A stretch of 64,000 nt of DNA from Paraburkholderia lycopersici. GTDB taxonomy: Bacteria > Pseudomonadota > Gammaproteobacteria > Burkholderiales > Burkholderiaceae. This document shows, piece after piece, positions 1-8,357 of the stretch. Where the stretch lies: contig NZ_FMYQ01000008.1 in assembly GCF_900096975.1 (NCBI RefSeq), positions 1 to 64,000 on the forward strand, given 5' to 3'. Under the pieces are notes generated by a model, which saw nothing but the letters and a program-made list of their open reading frames with translations, was not told the DNA's origin and ran no database searches. Both the position numbers and the translations under genes were made by a program. Position 1 is the first letter of the stretch. Each line of letters starts with the position of its first letter.

Positions 1-163
1 ATGCCTGTTACCCTGCGCTGAGCACACGCACGCCTCTCAGTGAATCATGGCGCTCGACCCGTCGCTCAGAGCGACGTCGACAATGGATCGCTTACAACTA
101 ACCCACTTGGGAGAGGGCGTTGGTTTTTTTGCCGTCGATGCTGACTCCACTCAGAAGCAAGCA

Positions 164-292
164 ATGGTGGAAATCAAAGCGTTGGCAAGACGGGGAACAG
201 CTGTGCGGGAAATAGCGTGGCAAACGGGCTTGTCGCACTACACGGTGCACCGCTCCGCTATTTGCACGATGAGCAGGTGGTTCGTTACAAGT
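164..292 (+). pseudogene. IS21-family istA N-terminal remnant
   Basis: The frame from the ATG at 164 reads like the start of an IstA transposase, with the MVEIKALARRG and IAWQTGLSHYTVHR segments matching the helix-turn-helix that binds IS21 ends. Around 250 the homology jumps to another frame (RYLHDEQVVRYK) and stops at a stop codon, so the gene is frameshifted and only about 40 residues of a roughly 500-residue protein remain. No istB follows. Assignment rests on recalled family consensus, so it is moderately sure. Confidence 0.5.
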
Positions 293-374
293 AACGTAAG
301 CCACACCTGATGAAATTAGCCACGTTCAAGGGCTGCAGTGCTCGACATCAGCGTCGACACACGAATCACGCTCA

Positions 375-578
375 ATGGCTGTTACAGCCCGTAACGGCTG
401 GCGAGCGATACACGGCGCGAGGTATCGCATGCATCGCGAGGCCGCTGCCGACTTGTTCGAATACATCGAAGTGCTTTATAAGCGCAGTCGTCGTCATTCA
501 TCGCTTGGCTTCATGTCGCCAACCCAAGTCATGCAAGACTGGCTTGCAGCTCAGCGGACAAACGATACGGCCGCATAA
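375..578 (+). pseudogene. IS3-family transposase (orfB) C-terminal remnant
   Basis: The 67-residue frame contains AADLFEYIEVLYKRSRRHSSLGFMSP, the hallmark end of the rve integrase domain of IS3-family OrfB transposases, including the last catalytic-region helix and the RRHSSLG motif. The D, D and E residues upstream are missing, so this is a dead 3' fragment. Together with the istA scrap at 164 it shows repeated insertion-sequence traffic at the left edge of the island. Confidence 0.7.
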
Positions 579-843
579 CCCAGGGCCTCTGGAAGGCGAA
601 AAAACGAGGGAACGTCACGCTTTTTGCCACTGCAGCGGACCAATCGTTGACTTTAGCGATGCCCGATGCATAGCGCCTGCTTCAGTAAGCAGCTGGCAAT
701 CGCCGGCAGGCTGCCCGGGTACGTTCGTCTGTGAGTCTGCGAACCGAGCGCCTGCCCGTGCGAAGATGACGGTCGAACAACGCGTCATCGCAGAGGCGGG
801 GGAGGCAGAGCGCGAGGTTTCGGGAGACTCGCCGGGTTCTCGC

Positions 844-1509
844 CTATGCCCCAGCCCGTCTGCGCTCTACGCTCCACTCAAGCGACCTTTGAAAGAGGGC
901 CATCTCGATATCGGAAGCGCGCCATGTTAGTCGCTCCCCAGTCATGCTTGGACGAGGAATCGCCGCCTCTTCGAGGCTGGCCTTCAATTCCTTTAGCATT
1001 TCAATAAACTTTGCATAGCCTTTGACCATGCTTTTTCTATTGCCATCGAAGATTTTGTCGAAGAACGGCGGCTCTTTTCTGCTTTCAAGTAGAAATTTGC
1101 GAATCTGGCTATCGAGAGCACCATAAGTTTCAGGGCGAAGAAATCTGAGAAGTTTCGACGCGTATGAAAGTCCCATGCCCGGAATGTCTAAGGCCGCGTT
1201 AATTGCGTCCTCTGGAGTATCGAGTGCTGCTTGAATTCGTTCGAATGCATGGGCGAGGTTGTATGTGCCAAGCTGGAGCTCGAATTTTTCCAATACTCCA
1301 TTCTGGCTTCCTCCCCAGTGAATCATCTCGCGAATCAGGTAAATTGGAGCTTGGGTAGGTGTAGCTTCAAGGTTGGAAAATCGTCGTTCAAGGCTGCTAA
1401 TCCACTCAAAATTTGGAAATTCGTCGGCACGATAGCCCCACAGCGGGTGCCTGTCAGCCCATCGATAATGTTTATACAGTTCTGGTATTTCGCTGATGTT
1501 AAGTGGCAA
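844..1509 (-). CDS. Unknown protein with a helix-hairpin-helix glycosylase-like segment
   Basis: I do not recognise a named family. The 221-residue protein has a segment around residues 95-145 (AALDIPGMGLSYASKLLRFLRPETYGALDSQIRKFL) that looks like the helix-hairpin-helix of HhH-GPD DNA glycosylases: a Gly-rich turn followed by an acidic residue about 20 positions later. The expected catalytic Lys is not obvious, so DNA binding is an inference and repair activity is unproven. It lies about 100 bp downstream of the sirtuin gene on the same strand and may be the third gene of a WYL-SIR2-HhH operon. Downstream are only IS remnants. Confidence 0.6.
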   Translation of the reverse strand: MPLNISEIPELYKHYRWADRHPLWGYRADEFPNFEWISSLERRFSNLEATPTQAPIYLIREMIHWGGSQNGVLEKFELQLGTYNLAHAFERIQAALDTPEDAINAALDIPGMGLSYASKLLRFLRPETYGALDSQIRKFLLESRKEPPFFDKIFDGNRKSMVKGYAKFIEMLKELKASLEEAAIPRPSMTGERLTWRASDIEMALFQRSLEWSVERRRAGA

Positions 1510-1608
1510 CTTTATTCCCCGTTAGAAATTTTTCGATGTGTGCGATTAGACTGCTGCGGCCAGTCTTCAGTTCACTCTCTGCGAATTGTACAGTTGTCTT
1601 TCCAATCC

Positions 1609-2436
1609 TTAACTGCTGGCACTGAGCAAATTATCGAGCAGCCGCAGTGTCTCTAGCGCCCTGCCCGAGATTCCTGTTCCTATGGACGACGGAATCGAGT
1701 AATCGCGCGGGTTGATGCGAATGACCCGAGGACCGTAGCGCTCGGTGAAGCGTCTGACGGTCGACACTGTCTGGCCGGCGCCCATTTCGACAACGACGAG
1801 CCGCTCTACTGAATCGAGCCACGTTGCAAGTCGCCGCTCCTGCTGGTCTGTGCCCCGGTCCACCCATTTACAGTCCCCGAACATCAGGATGTTCGGTCGT
1901 GCGAGCCCGCCGCAGTGCGGGCAACTGGGCATCTCGTTTTCGAGCAGGCATGTCGTCTCGTTGACGGTGGGCGTGAAGTCGTCAGCCGGCCAGGTCTCAT
2001 CGGTACAAGCCTCGACGCATTGAAGCCGGTGGATGGTGCCGTGGCATTCCACAATGTGCTGTGCATCGAATCCTGCTTTCTGGAACTGCCCATCGACGTT
2101 GCTGGTGAAAACGAAAGCGCCGTACTTCATCGTCGACGCCCACCGAAGCAGAGTGCCGAAGCCGGCATGGGGAACGGTCGCGCGATAGAGCGCGAGGCGG
2201 TGACCATAGAATCCCCAGCTCAGGCGCGGATTGCTCGCAAAGCCCGCGGGGTTGGCGATGTCCTCGAACGAAAATCCATAGTGACGCAGCGCCGGGTATG
2301 CACGCCAGAAGCCTTCCGTTCCCCGGAAGTCGGGCAGCCCGGAATCCACGCCCATGCCGGCCCCCGCAGTGATGAGAAGGCCGTCCGCATCGCGAATCCA
2401 CGCGGCCGCCTGTCTGATAGCAATTTCGTTTTCCAT
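1609..2436 (-). CDS. SIR2-family NAD-dependent protein deacylase (sirtuin)
   Basis: This 275-residue protein has the complete sirtuin signature: the NAD-binding GAGMGVDSGLPDFRG near residue 25, TSNVDGQF near 110, the catalytic His in VECHGTIH near 130, and four zinc-ligand Cys (two in the LQCVEAC stretch, two in CPHCGG near 172-175). Sirtuins cleave NAD to nicotinamide while removing acyl groups from Lys. The intact zinc site argues for a real deacylase rather than the zinc-less SIR2 NADases of Thoeris and similar systems. It starts 41 bp after the WYL regulator gene on the same strand, so the two are probably co-transcribed. The neighbouring divergent operon begins with a 5'-nucleotidase. 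Confidence 0.9.
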   Translation of the reverse strand: MENEIAIRQAAAWIRDADGLLITAGAGMGVDSGLPDFRGTEGFWRAYPALRHYGFSFEDIANPAGFASNPRLSWGFYGHRLALYRATVPHAGFGTLLRWASTMKYGAFVFTSNVDGQFQKAGFDAQHIVECHGTIHRLQCVEACTDETWPADDFTPTVNETTCLLENEMPSCPHCGGLARPNILMFGDCKWVDRGTDQQERRLATWLDSVERLVVVEMGAGQTVSTVRRFTERYGPRVIRINPRDYSIPSSIGTGISGRALETLRLLDNLLSASS

Positions 2437-2477
2437 CCACTACCCCGATTACGCTGTTTAATTTGTCGGTGTGCCGT

Positions 2478-3542
2478 TCAAGCGGTGGTGCCGTAACGCT
2501 TCGCCAGTACAGCCGCCTCGCGGGCGAATTCGTCCCGGAGTACGGCCGGCGCCAGAATTTCCGCTGCAGCGCCGAGGGAGCGAAGCCACCATCGCAGCTT
2601 TACGCTTGGGACGACCGTCCCGGTCACCTTTATCCGGCCGTCGGGCAGCGGCGTGTGTCGCTGGTCCTCTGACATGCGCCGCTCCTCAAGTCGCTTCGCC
2701 TCGGGCGGCTCTAGCGCGAGCTCCAGCACGACAGGCGCCTCCGGAAGAAAGTCGAACACCTGCTCCTTTTCAATCGTCGCCTTCAGATTGAAATCCCGTG
2801 GGTACGCAAACGCCGTCCCGGAATCGACCGCCGAGATACAACGGTCCAGTCGATACATAATCCGAAGCCAGTTTGGCTTGCCTTCCTCGGGGCGAGGCGG
2901 GTGGTCCGGACTCTGGGCGACCAGGTACATGAGCCCGGCTGATTCGACAAGTGCGAGCGGCCAGAGCCGTTTCGGCTTAATGTCTTCGTCCCTTATCTCC
3001 TTGTAGGCCGGCCGATACCGGACAAGGAGTTCGCGCTCGAAGAACGTCGCGGTCACAACCGTCTGGAAGACTTCCGGGTCGATGGGCGGCCGCCCCAGCA
3101 GATAGGTAGGCTCCACTGAACCAATCTTGTTTACCCAGGCCCGATAAAGCCGGCTGTCCTCTCCGTCTTGCGAGAGCCGTGTATCGGCGGCCTTGAACAG
3201 TGGCTCGATGTCCATGGTAACCGCCGTGGGCAGCTTGTCCGCCACAAAGCGCCGGAGCGCGTGGAACGCAACCGCCTCCGAAGCACTCATCAGGCTAGCC
3301 ATCTGGTTGGCACCCTGCAGCCACGATTTGCGCTGCCAGAGAAGCTGCTGCCCCTCCATCGTGGATAGTACAAGCTTTTCCCGCTCAAGCCGCGCAAGGC
3401 GGCGCCGGACCTGCCGCGGATAGTCGACCTGGTGGCCCCGGTCGGTCAGCAACTGGATAACCCGTGAAGTGGGCATCCACGAGTCCGATTCCCTGTCCGT
3501 GGGCAGAATTCGAAGAATCGCTTCATCAAGGCTGGAAGTCAT
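2478..3542 (-). CDS. WYL-domain transcriptional regulator
   Basis: The 354-residue protein has an N-terminal winged helix (residues about 5-75, LDEAILRILP to LERAKL-like), a central WYL fold (about 150-245, with LVRYRPAYK and WPLALVESAGLMYLVAQ) and a C-terminal extension ending in VKLRWWLRSLGAAAEILAP. This is the layout of CapW/BrxR-type repressors, which sense a nucleic-acid or nucleotide ligand and hold defence genes silent. It diverges from the 5'-nucleotidase gene, and a GGACA-N5-TGTCY palindrome (3610-3626) lies between them. A decayed paralogue is at 6758-7251. The regulator is also the probable first gene of the WYL-SIR2 operon. Family is sure; ligand and regulon are inferred. Confidence 0.9.
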   Translation of the reverse strand: MTSSLDEAILRILPTDRESDSWMPTSRVIQLLTDRGHQVDYPRQVRRRLARLEREKLVLSTMEGQQLLWQRKSWLQGANQMASLMSASEAVAFHALRRFVADKLPTAVTMDIEPLFKAADTRLSQDGEDSRLYRAWVNKIGSVEPTYLLGRPPIDPEVFQTVVTATFFERELLVRYRPAYKEIRDEDIKPKRLWPLALVESAGLMYLVAQSPDHPPRPEEGKPNWLRIMYRLDRCISAVDSGTAFAYPRDFNLKATIEKEQVFDFLPEAPVVLELALEPPEAKRLEERRMSEDQRHTPLPDGRIKVTGTVVPSVKLRWWLRSLGAAAEILAPAVLRDEFAREAAVLAKRYGTTA

Positions 3543-3609
3543 CAGTCTGGGCGTCAGTCAAAGGTGGGGCAGTCGGATTTCAGGCTTGTCGTGATTCTAC
3601 GAGACGACT

Positions 3610-3626
3610 GGGACAGTTTTTGTCTC
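3610..3626. promoter_or_regulatory. Palindromic operator 1 (WYL / 5'-nucleotidase divergent promoter)
   Basis: GGGACA-gtttt-TGTCTC sits about midway between two divergent starts, 41 bp from the 5'-nucleotidase ATG. The core GGACA-N5-TGTC is shared with 7289-7309 and 8358-8372. Placement and recurrence suggest the binding site of the WYL regulator. Confidence 0.6.
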
Positions 3627-3666
3627 TTGTGTCCCGCATCATTGTCTCCGGCCACAGGAGAGACCT

Positions 3667-4575
3667 ATGACTTCGACCACAAAAATCACCATCGCTGTTT
3701 CCGCCCGAGCACTTTTCGACTTCGAGGCAGAGAACCAGGTGTTTCGGGAAGAGGACCCGTCGGCTTACTGCGCGCTGCAGGCCACGCGGCTGGATGTCCC
3801 TGCAAGCCCGGGCGTTGCCTTTCCACTGGTGCGAAAGCTCCTCGCCTTCAATAGCGGCGGGAACAACGACGTCGAAGTTGCCATCCTGTCGCGCAACGAC
3901 CCGGTCACTGGGCTGCGGGTATTCACATCGGCGCGACATCATGAACTGGAAATCAGCCGGGCGATTTTCACCAGCGGCGCGAAGCCCCACCGATACCTCG
4001 AGCCGCTTGAGGCGAACCTGTTTCTTTCCGCTCATGCACCCGATGTCAGGGACGCGATGGCGGCCGGATTTCCCGCCGCCCGGGTCTATCCGATTTCAGG
4101 TTTGACCACCGCCGGCGACGATGGGGAGCTGCGCATTGCGTTCGACGGAGATTCCGTCCTTTTCAGCGACGAATCTGAGCGCGTTTTCAGGCTGCGGCAA
4201 TTGCAGGAGTTCAACGCCCATGAGGCGCGCAATGCGCGTTCGCCGCTCCCCCCCGGGCCGCTAAAGCCGTTCTTCTCAGCCCTTTGTGCCCTGCGTGGCC
4301 AGCGCTGGTCACGGATGTCGGTACGAACGGCACTCGTTACAGCGCGCAGCGCGCCGGCGCACGAGCGGGCGATTCGCACGCTGATGGCATGGGGTGTCGC
4401 GGTCGATGAGGCCATGTTTCTCGGCGGCAAGGACAAGGCGCGCTTTCTCGCGGAGTTCAGGCCAGACATCTTCTTCGACGACCACGTAAGAAACTGCGAG
4501 TCAGCCTGCAAACTCGTGGCGACCGGGCACGTCCCGTACGGCATCAACAATGAATCCGGATGTGTTCTTCACTGA
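3667..4575 (+). CDS. Cytosolic-type 5'-nucleotidase family protein
   Basis: The 302-residue protein matches the PF06189 5'-nucleotidase family (relatives of NT5C1), with ITIAVSARALFDFEAEN at the N-terminus, the acidic FNSGGNNDVEVAILSRND segment near residues 60-78, and a C-terminal FRPDIFFDDHVRNCE acidic loop near 270-283. Members dephosphorylate nucleoside 5'-monophosphates such as AMP in the cytoplasm. An ACAGGAGAG ribosome site precedes the ATG. The gene opens an operon with three small unknown genes and is divergent from the WYL regulator and sirtuin. That pairing of an NAD-consuming enzyme with a nucleotide-removing enzyme is unusual and suggests a nucleotide-directed role. Confidence 0.85.
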   Translation: MTSTTKITIAVSARALFDFEAENQVFREEDPSAYCALQATRLDVPASPGVAFPLVRKLLAFNSGGNNDVEVAILSRNDPVTGLRVFTSARHHELEISRAIFTSGAKPHRYLEPLEANLFLSAHAPDVRDAMAAGFPAARVYPISGLTTAGDDGELRIAFDGDSVLFSDESERVFRLRQLQEFNAHEARNARSPLPPGPLKPFFSALCALRGQRWSRMSVRTALVTARSAPAHERAIRTLMAWGVAVDEAMFLGGKDKARFLAEFRPDIFFDDHVRNCESACKLVATGHVPYGINNESGCVLH

Positions 4576-4589
4576 GGAGCGAATCGCAG

Positions 4590-4979
4590 ATGAATCGAGA
4601 ACTCGAAAATGGAATCGTCACGAGCTACCCGGCTCTCTACCGTTCGCTGGAACCCCGTTATTCGGGGGCGTGCCTATTTGAATGTGATGACGGCTGGTAC
4701 CAAATCATCGACGAGCTGTCGAGAAAGCTTGAGACCCAAGCGAGGAAATCCGACCTGCAAGTCGTCTGCGTGAAAGAGAAACTGGGTAGTTTGCGTGTCT
4801 ATCTCCGGGGCCCCGCCACGGGCAGGGTCCAGGACTGGGTTGCCACAGCAGAAGGTCTGAGTCGAAACACATGCGAACGCTGTACTCAGGCGGCGATGCT
4901 GCGCAGACACAAGGATGGCGGCGGGATACGCACGCTCTGTCCAGCGTGTGCCGCGGCGATGGACTACGTTATTGAGTGA
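4590..4979 (+). CDS. Small unknown protein with a C-terminal CxxC pair
   Basis: I do not recognise this 129-residue protein. The ATG at 4590 is preferred over the upstream in-frame start because GAGGAG precedes it at the right distance and the longer start would lie inside the nucleotidase gene. The body has WYQIIDELSRKL and VVCVKEKLGSLRVYLRG, and the last 40 residues contain TCERC and LCPAC, a likely zinc-binding pair. It follows the 5'-nucleotidase by 14 bp and is presumably co-transcribed. Function unknown. Confidence 0.6.
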   Translation: MNRELENGIVTSYPALYRSLEPRYSGACLFECDDGWYQIIDELSRKLETQARKSDLQVVCVKEKLGSLRVYLRGPATGRVQDWVATAEGLSRNTCERCTQAAMLRRHKDGGGIRTLCPACAAAMDYVIE

Positions 4980-5025
4980 CGCAACACGACAGACCTTTCT
5001 GCCAGCAACCTACGGATGAACTGCC

Positions 5026-5433
5026 ATGCCACAGCTCCTGGAACATATCGACGCCATCGCGCGAAAATTGAATCGGGATGTGCTTTATCTCGAGTTCCTG
5101 AAGGCGCAGCGTCCTCACCACATGGACTACAGGAGTCTGGAGTCCCGCTCGCACATCATGCGATGGCTCGACCGTGAAGGCATCGAGTGGCGCGAATGTG
5201 GGCAGGTCGCGTCCGAGACGGTAATGCGCTCCTACGCCGGGGAAATTTTCATCAATGTGCCGTTCGACGAGACCGACGACCAGTACAGGAAGCTCCAGGC
5301 ATTTCTCGAGTATCCGGACGGAACGATGCGCTTTGAAGACGTGCGGTTCTACGTCGTCTCGCTGCAGTTTGCCATGAAGAACGCGCACCACGATGAGCCG
5401 GGCTTCTGGGACCGCTGGGCGGACAACTTCTAA
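5026..5433 (+). CDS. Small acidic unknown protein
   Basis: A 135-residue protein with no motif I recognise. It is rich in acidic and aromatic residues (IFINVPFDETDDQYRKLQAFLEYPDG, GFWDRWADNF), has no signal peptide and no membrane segment, and is likely a soluble cytoplasmic protein. It is 46 bp after the previous gene and 27 bp before the next, consistent with an operon led by the 5'-nucleotidase. Confidence 0.6.
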   Translation: MPQLLEHIDAIARKLNRDVLYLEFLKAQRPHHMDYRSLESRSHIMRWLDREGIEWRECGQVASETVMRSYAGEIFINVPFDETDDQYRKLQAFLEYPDGTMRFEDVRFYVVSLQFAMKNAHHDEPGFWDRWADNF

Positions 5434-5460
5434 TTGGCAAGACAACAGAACGGAGGCGTT

Positions 5461-5667
5461 GTGAGCACAATCTATATTCGTGATGGTTCGTCAAGAATTG
5501 TTGGCCGTATCCAGACCGGCAGCCAGGGGAAGCAATTCGCCTACGTGGGTGGCAGAATGGTTGGAATCTACAATCCGCAACTGGACAAGACATTCGATTC
5601 CCGGCTTCACGTGTTTGGAAACGGCAATCAGTTGATGGCTTTGGTCCGTTGCGACGATGACGATTAA
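5461..5667 (+). CDS. Small beta-repeat protein, resembling 4-fold beta flower proteins
   Basis: The GTG at 5461 is chosen because CGGAGG precedes it, giving 68 residues. The sequence is a short series of strand-turn units (STIYIRDGSSRIVGRI, QFAYVGGRMVGIYN) that resemble the small 4-fold beta flower fold. Function of that fold is unknown. It ends with an acidic tail (CDDDD). It is the last gene of the operon led by the 5'-nucleotidase. Confidence 0.55.
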   Translation: MSTIYIRDGSSRIVGRIQTGSQGKQFAYVGGRMVGIYNPQLDKTFDSRLHVFGNGNQLMALVRCDDDD

Positions 5668-5794
5668 CGTCGTTGGGGCGACGCATTGGTGAACACCGAA
5701 TGTGCTGAACCAGTGCACGAGCTTCGAGTAATTGGTTTTGCGACTCAACGGGGCCAGCTTCCCGTCGCTTTTTCGTAATTCTCACATAAATGAC

Positions 5795-6811
5795 ATGAGA
5801 ATCCTCGGTCCGTTCAAAGACTACTACGACAGCGCGATGGCGCATGGAAGTGACCAGTCCCGTGTCTTCGTGCGGGTGCCGGAATCCCGCGAACTGAAGC
5901 TCGAGCGCGATGGAAGCGGCACGTTTGACAGGTATGGCCAGCTCGCCGGAATGGCTGGTGCGTTCGACTTAACGCGCGAGTGTGTCGTGCTCGGCGTGTG
6001 CGCAATCGTTTTCTGCGGTCGGGTTTATAAGGCACTTCGCGTTCGCCGCGAGCATGGCGTGGATAGAGTCGGGAGGGCGGAGCCGGTTGAACCCGGTCAA
6101 CATCGGGACACCGATGATATCGAGGAACGCGTATTCTACGAGGGTGCGGGGACCCGGGAGTACCTCAGGGGGCTGCTGGGCGATGAGCGGATGAACAAGA
6201 AGCGCGATTCATTCCTCGAGTACGACAACCCCCTTGCCAAGGGAACGCTGAACGAAGGGCTGGAGCGCTTTTTCCAGCGTCAAGGTAGCGACGAACTTAT
6301 GCAATGGAGCGTAGAAAACCGGACGGCCATCGCCGTATTGCACGTCGGAGGCCGCTTCTATAAATCGCTTTTGGAAATCAATCCCCCACTGAAGGGCATC
6401 CAGTTTTATCGCCTCTTCGGTCCGGTCGAGGCCTTTCAGGAACTGGATATGTTCTGGGGTGGAGTTCTGGCTCCCGAATCCCAGCCAATGGTCAGCATTG
6501 CTGACAAGGACCGCATTACACAGCATGGCTTTAACAAGCGAAGCTTTCGGAAAGACCCCGCCAAGAAGCGCCGAGCTTTCCTGCATCGGTTCGCTGAAGG
6601 CTCATATACGACCGGTGCGGACGGCCCCTCAGGCACGCGAAATACACGCCGCGAGCGGTGCGAAGGGAGCGAAAGCAGCGCGCTTGCGGTCCGCAACAGC
6701 CAGGTCATCCGTGCCTCGTCCTTTTGCGTGGGTTCTTCCGGCGCTCGAAGCCGACGACTACTTGTATCGTGCAGAGAGCTTGCGATAGGCCTCCGCAAAC
6801 TCATCGCGTAA
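5795..6811 (+). CDS. Unknown protein with an abnormal run-on C-terminus
   Basis: The frame from the ATG at 5795 gives 338 residues. The first ~255 look like a real protein of unknown function (MRILGPFKDYYDSAMAHG, then FCGRVYKALRVRREHG, LGDERMNKKRDSFLEYDNPLAKG), of a type I have seen annotated as hypothetical. It should end near SFRKDPAKK at about 6570. Beyond that the translation is Arg/Ser/Gly-rich and low in structure, and it overlaps the 3' end of the antisense WYL remnant. The natural stop seems to have been lost when the WYL fragment was joined here, producing a run-on tail. Confidence 0.5.
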   Translation: MRILGPFKDYYDSAMAHGSDQSRVFVRVPESRELKLERDGSGTFDRYGQLAGMAGAFDLTRECVVLGVCAIVFCGRVYKALRVRREHGVDRVGRAEPVEPGQHRDTDDIEERVFYEGAGTREYLRGLLGDERMNKKRDSFLEYDNPLAKGTLNEGLERFFQRQGSDELMQWSVENRTAIAVLHVGGRFYKSLLEINPPLKGIQFYRLFGPVEAFQELDMFWGGVLAPESQPMVSIADKDRITQHGFNKRSFRKDPAKKRRAFLHRFAEGSYTTGADGPSGTRNTRRERCEGSESSALAVRNSQVIRASSFCVGSSGARSRRLLVSCRELAIGLRKLIA

Positions 6812-7251
6812 CGACTTCGGTTCCAGTACCTCAACCGTGTCGCCGAACGAACGTAACCACCAGCGCAACTTGAGGCTAGGAACGACCGTGCCTTCGACCA
6901 CAAGGCGTCCGTCTTCCAGATAGGAGGCGGTCTGGTCGGCAGAAATGCGCGACTCTTCAAGCAGATGATTTCCCGCGACGCCGTCGAAGGCGATGCGAAT
7001 GCGGACCTTGGGCTCGACCAGGAAGTTAAAGCGCTGGTCGTTGTCGATAAAATTGCGCAGCTTGAAGTCAGTTGGATATGGAAAAGTCTGGCTGACTTCT
7101 TTGCCGTTGATACTGGCTACTTCCGCCGCATGCAGGATGCGGTCCGCCCGAAGCAGGATGCGCACATCCATTTTATGTCGCGCTGATTGGTTGGCAACAC
7201 CTTCAGGATGGCTTCATCCAGTACTTGGCTGTCTCGGTCCACGGTGGTCTC
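6758..7251 (-). pseudogene. Decayed second WYL regulator (internal deletion and frameshift)
   Basis: The frame 6758-7171 encodes only the C-terminal third of a WYL regulator and is clearly paralogous to the gene at 2478: it shares the VPSLKLRWWLRSFG and LRDEFAEAYRKLSARY endings and the FPYPTDFKLRNFI segment. Immediately upstream, in a different frame, is LDEAILKVLPTNQRD, matching the N-terminus of the intact paralogue. About 200 residues between are missing, and the two parts are out of frame, so this copy is dead. Its operator (7289-7309) survives, leaving those genes to the intact paralogue if it recognises the same site. Confidence 0.8.
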
Positions 7252-7288
7252 CCAGACGCGTTTTCATAGCGGCTGATTTTACGGCAGA

Positions 7289-7309
7289 AGAGGACAGGTT
7301 TTGTCCTCT
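7289..7309. promoter_or_regulatory. Palindromic operator 2 (WYL remnant / 7442 gene)
   Basis: AGAGGACA-ggttt-TGTCCTCT is a perfect 8-bp inverted repeat with a 5-bp spacer, the best of the three related sites. It sits between the dead WYL copy and the gene starting at 7442, in the same position as operator 1. Confidence 0.65.
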
Positions 7310-7441
7310 ACCCTGGGGAGAATCGGTTTTCTCGCAACGGCAGTACTCAAGACGTCCGGATTTCAGCCGACATCCGTAGTGCGGGCAGTACATACGAGCC
7401 ACCCGAAAGGTGGCATTGGGCATGCAACCAAAGGAGAATAC

Positions 7442-7798
7442 GTGGCCGACATCGTGGAAATCGCAGCAGCTCCGGACATTGACTGGTCCGAAGCCGGTAC
7501 GGAAATGCAACTGAGCACAATCAAGAAAAAGACATTCTCCGCCACGTTCTCGGAGGAGACCGTTTTTCACCTGAGATACGGCGAAAGTGCCGTCAGCAAG
7601 ATGAACAAGGGTGTACTTGACAGGCTGGTAGCGGCTCATCGCGGGGAGATACTTTCGCTCAAGGACATTAGCGCCTGTCTGGAAGATAAGAGCCAGGGGA
7701 CCTTCTTCAGTAGAACGCGCGTGGCGTCGTACGTAGGTCCCTTGCTGGTCGAGCTCGGATATGCAGTCTGGGAAGGCAAACGACTTCGGTTTGCGTAA
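7442..7798 (+). CDS. Unknown 118-residue protein
   Basis: The GTG start at 7442 follows AAAGGAGAA at good spacing. The protein (ADIVEIAAAPDIDWSEAG... TRVASYVGPLLVELGYAVWEGKRLRFA) has no motif I recognise. The C-terminal half (DRLVAAHRGEILSLKDISACLEDK) could be a small helical or winged-helix fold, but this is only an impression. It diverges from the WYL remnant behind operator 2 and is followed after 13 bp by another small gene. Confidence 0.55.
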   Translation: MADIVEIAAAPDIDWSEAGTEMQLSTIKKKTFSATFSEETVFHLRYGESAVSKMNKGVLDRLVAAHRGEILSLKDISACLEDKSQGTFFSRTRVASYVGPLLVELGYAVWEGKRLRFA

Positions 7799-7811
7799 GG
7801 GAGTTCAGCAC

Positions 7812-8174
7812 ATGCTTCGACCAACAAAAGCAAATCTGGCCCGGTCTTCGGCTGGAATCAGCTTCTGCTCTGGCGACTATTCGCTCAACCAGAACCGGCG
7901 TGTCTACAAGTACTACTGGCAGGTGTTTACGGAAGACTCGCCTTGGGAGGATGCCGAGTTTTTCCAGAAGGCGCCCAAGCTCTCCATTGCAGCCTACATG
8001 GCGCTCGCTGCGGAGCTTAAGCGCGAAGGAAAGCGCGCGCTAGTCTACAACTCGAAACGGTTGCGCGAGAACCACGGGCTGCCACTCGACATGAACCACC
8101 CGCGGTGGAAGGGGACGGTGTTCGCACCGTCCCTTGAGGTCGATACCGACCCAGAGTACGACGGTTGGAAGTAG
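7812..8174 (+). CDS. Unknown 120-residue protein
   Basis: The ATG at 7812 follows AAGGGAG. The protein (MLRPTKANLARSSAG, RRVYKYYWQVFTEDSPWEDAEFF, AAYMALAAELKREGKRALVYNSKRL) is soluble and not assigned to a family. A hairpin with a T-run at 8196-8212 ends the unit, so this and the preceding gene form a two-gene operon controlled from operator 2. Confidence 0.55.
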   Translation: MLRPTKANLARSSAGISFCSGDYSLNQNRRVYKYYWQVFTEDSPWEDAEFFQKAPKLSIAAYMALAAELKREGKRALVYNSKRLRENHGLPLDMNHPRWKGTVFAPSLEVDTDPEYDGWK

Positions 8175-8195
8175 CCTCCAATGCACGATGAAAAC

Positions 8196-8212
8196 GCCCC
8201 TCCGGGCTTTTT
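8196..8212 (+). terminator. Intrinsic terminator of the 7442-8174 operon
   Basis: GCCC-ctcc-GGGC followed by TTTTT, 22 bp after the stop codon. Short stem but a classic layout. Confidence 0.65.
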
Positions 8213-8357
8213 CATGTCGAGGGGACGGTACGACCCGTGGAGTAACGGCATGTTCGACGGATTCCTGAAGGACGCCAGGCAGTTCGCTGAAGGCTCCATG
8301 GCAACCTGTCGATACCACAACCGGCCGTTTTGATGGCGTAACAATACCAGGAGGAGA

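Noticed and set aside
1609..2436. SIR2 protein as a Thoeris or DSR-type NADase effector
   Set aside because: The four-Cys zinc site and full deacylase motifs are intact and no TIR or HerA partner is present.
2471..2505. TGTGCCGTTC resembling the predicted transposon left end
   Set aside because: It is the coding end of the WYL gene plus a few bases, and no CATAA-type repeats follow.
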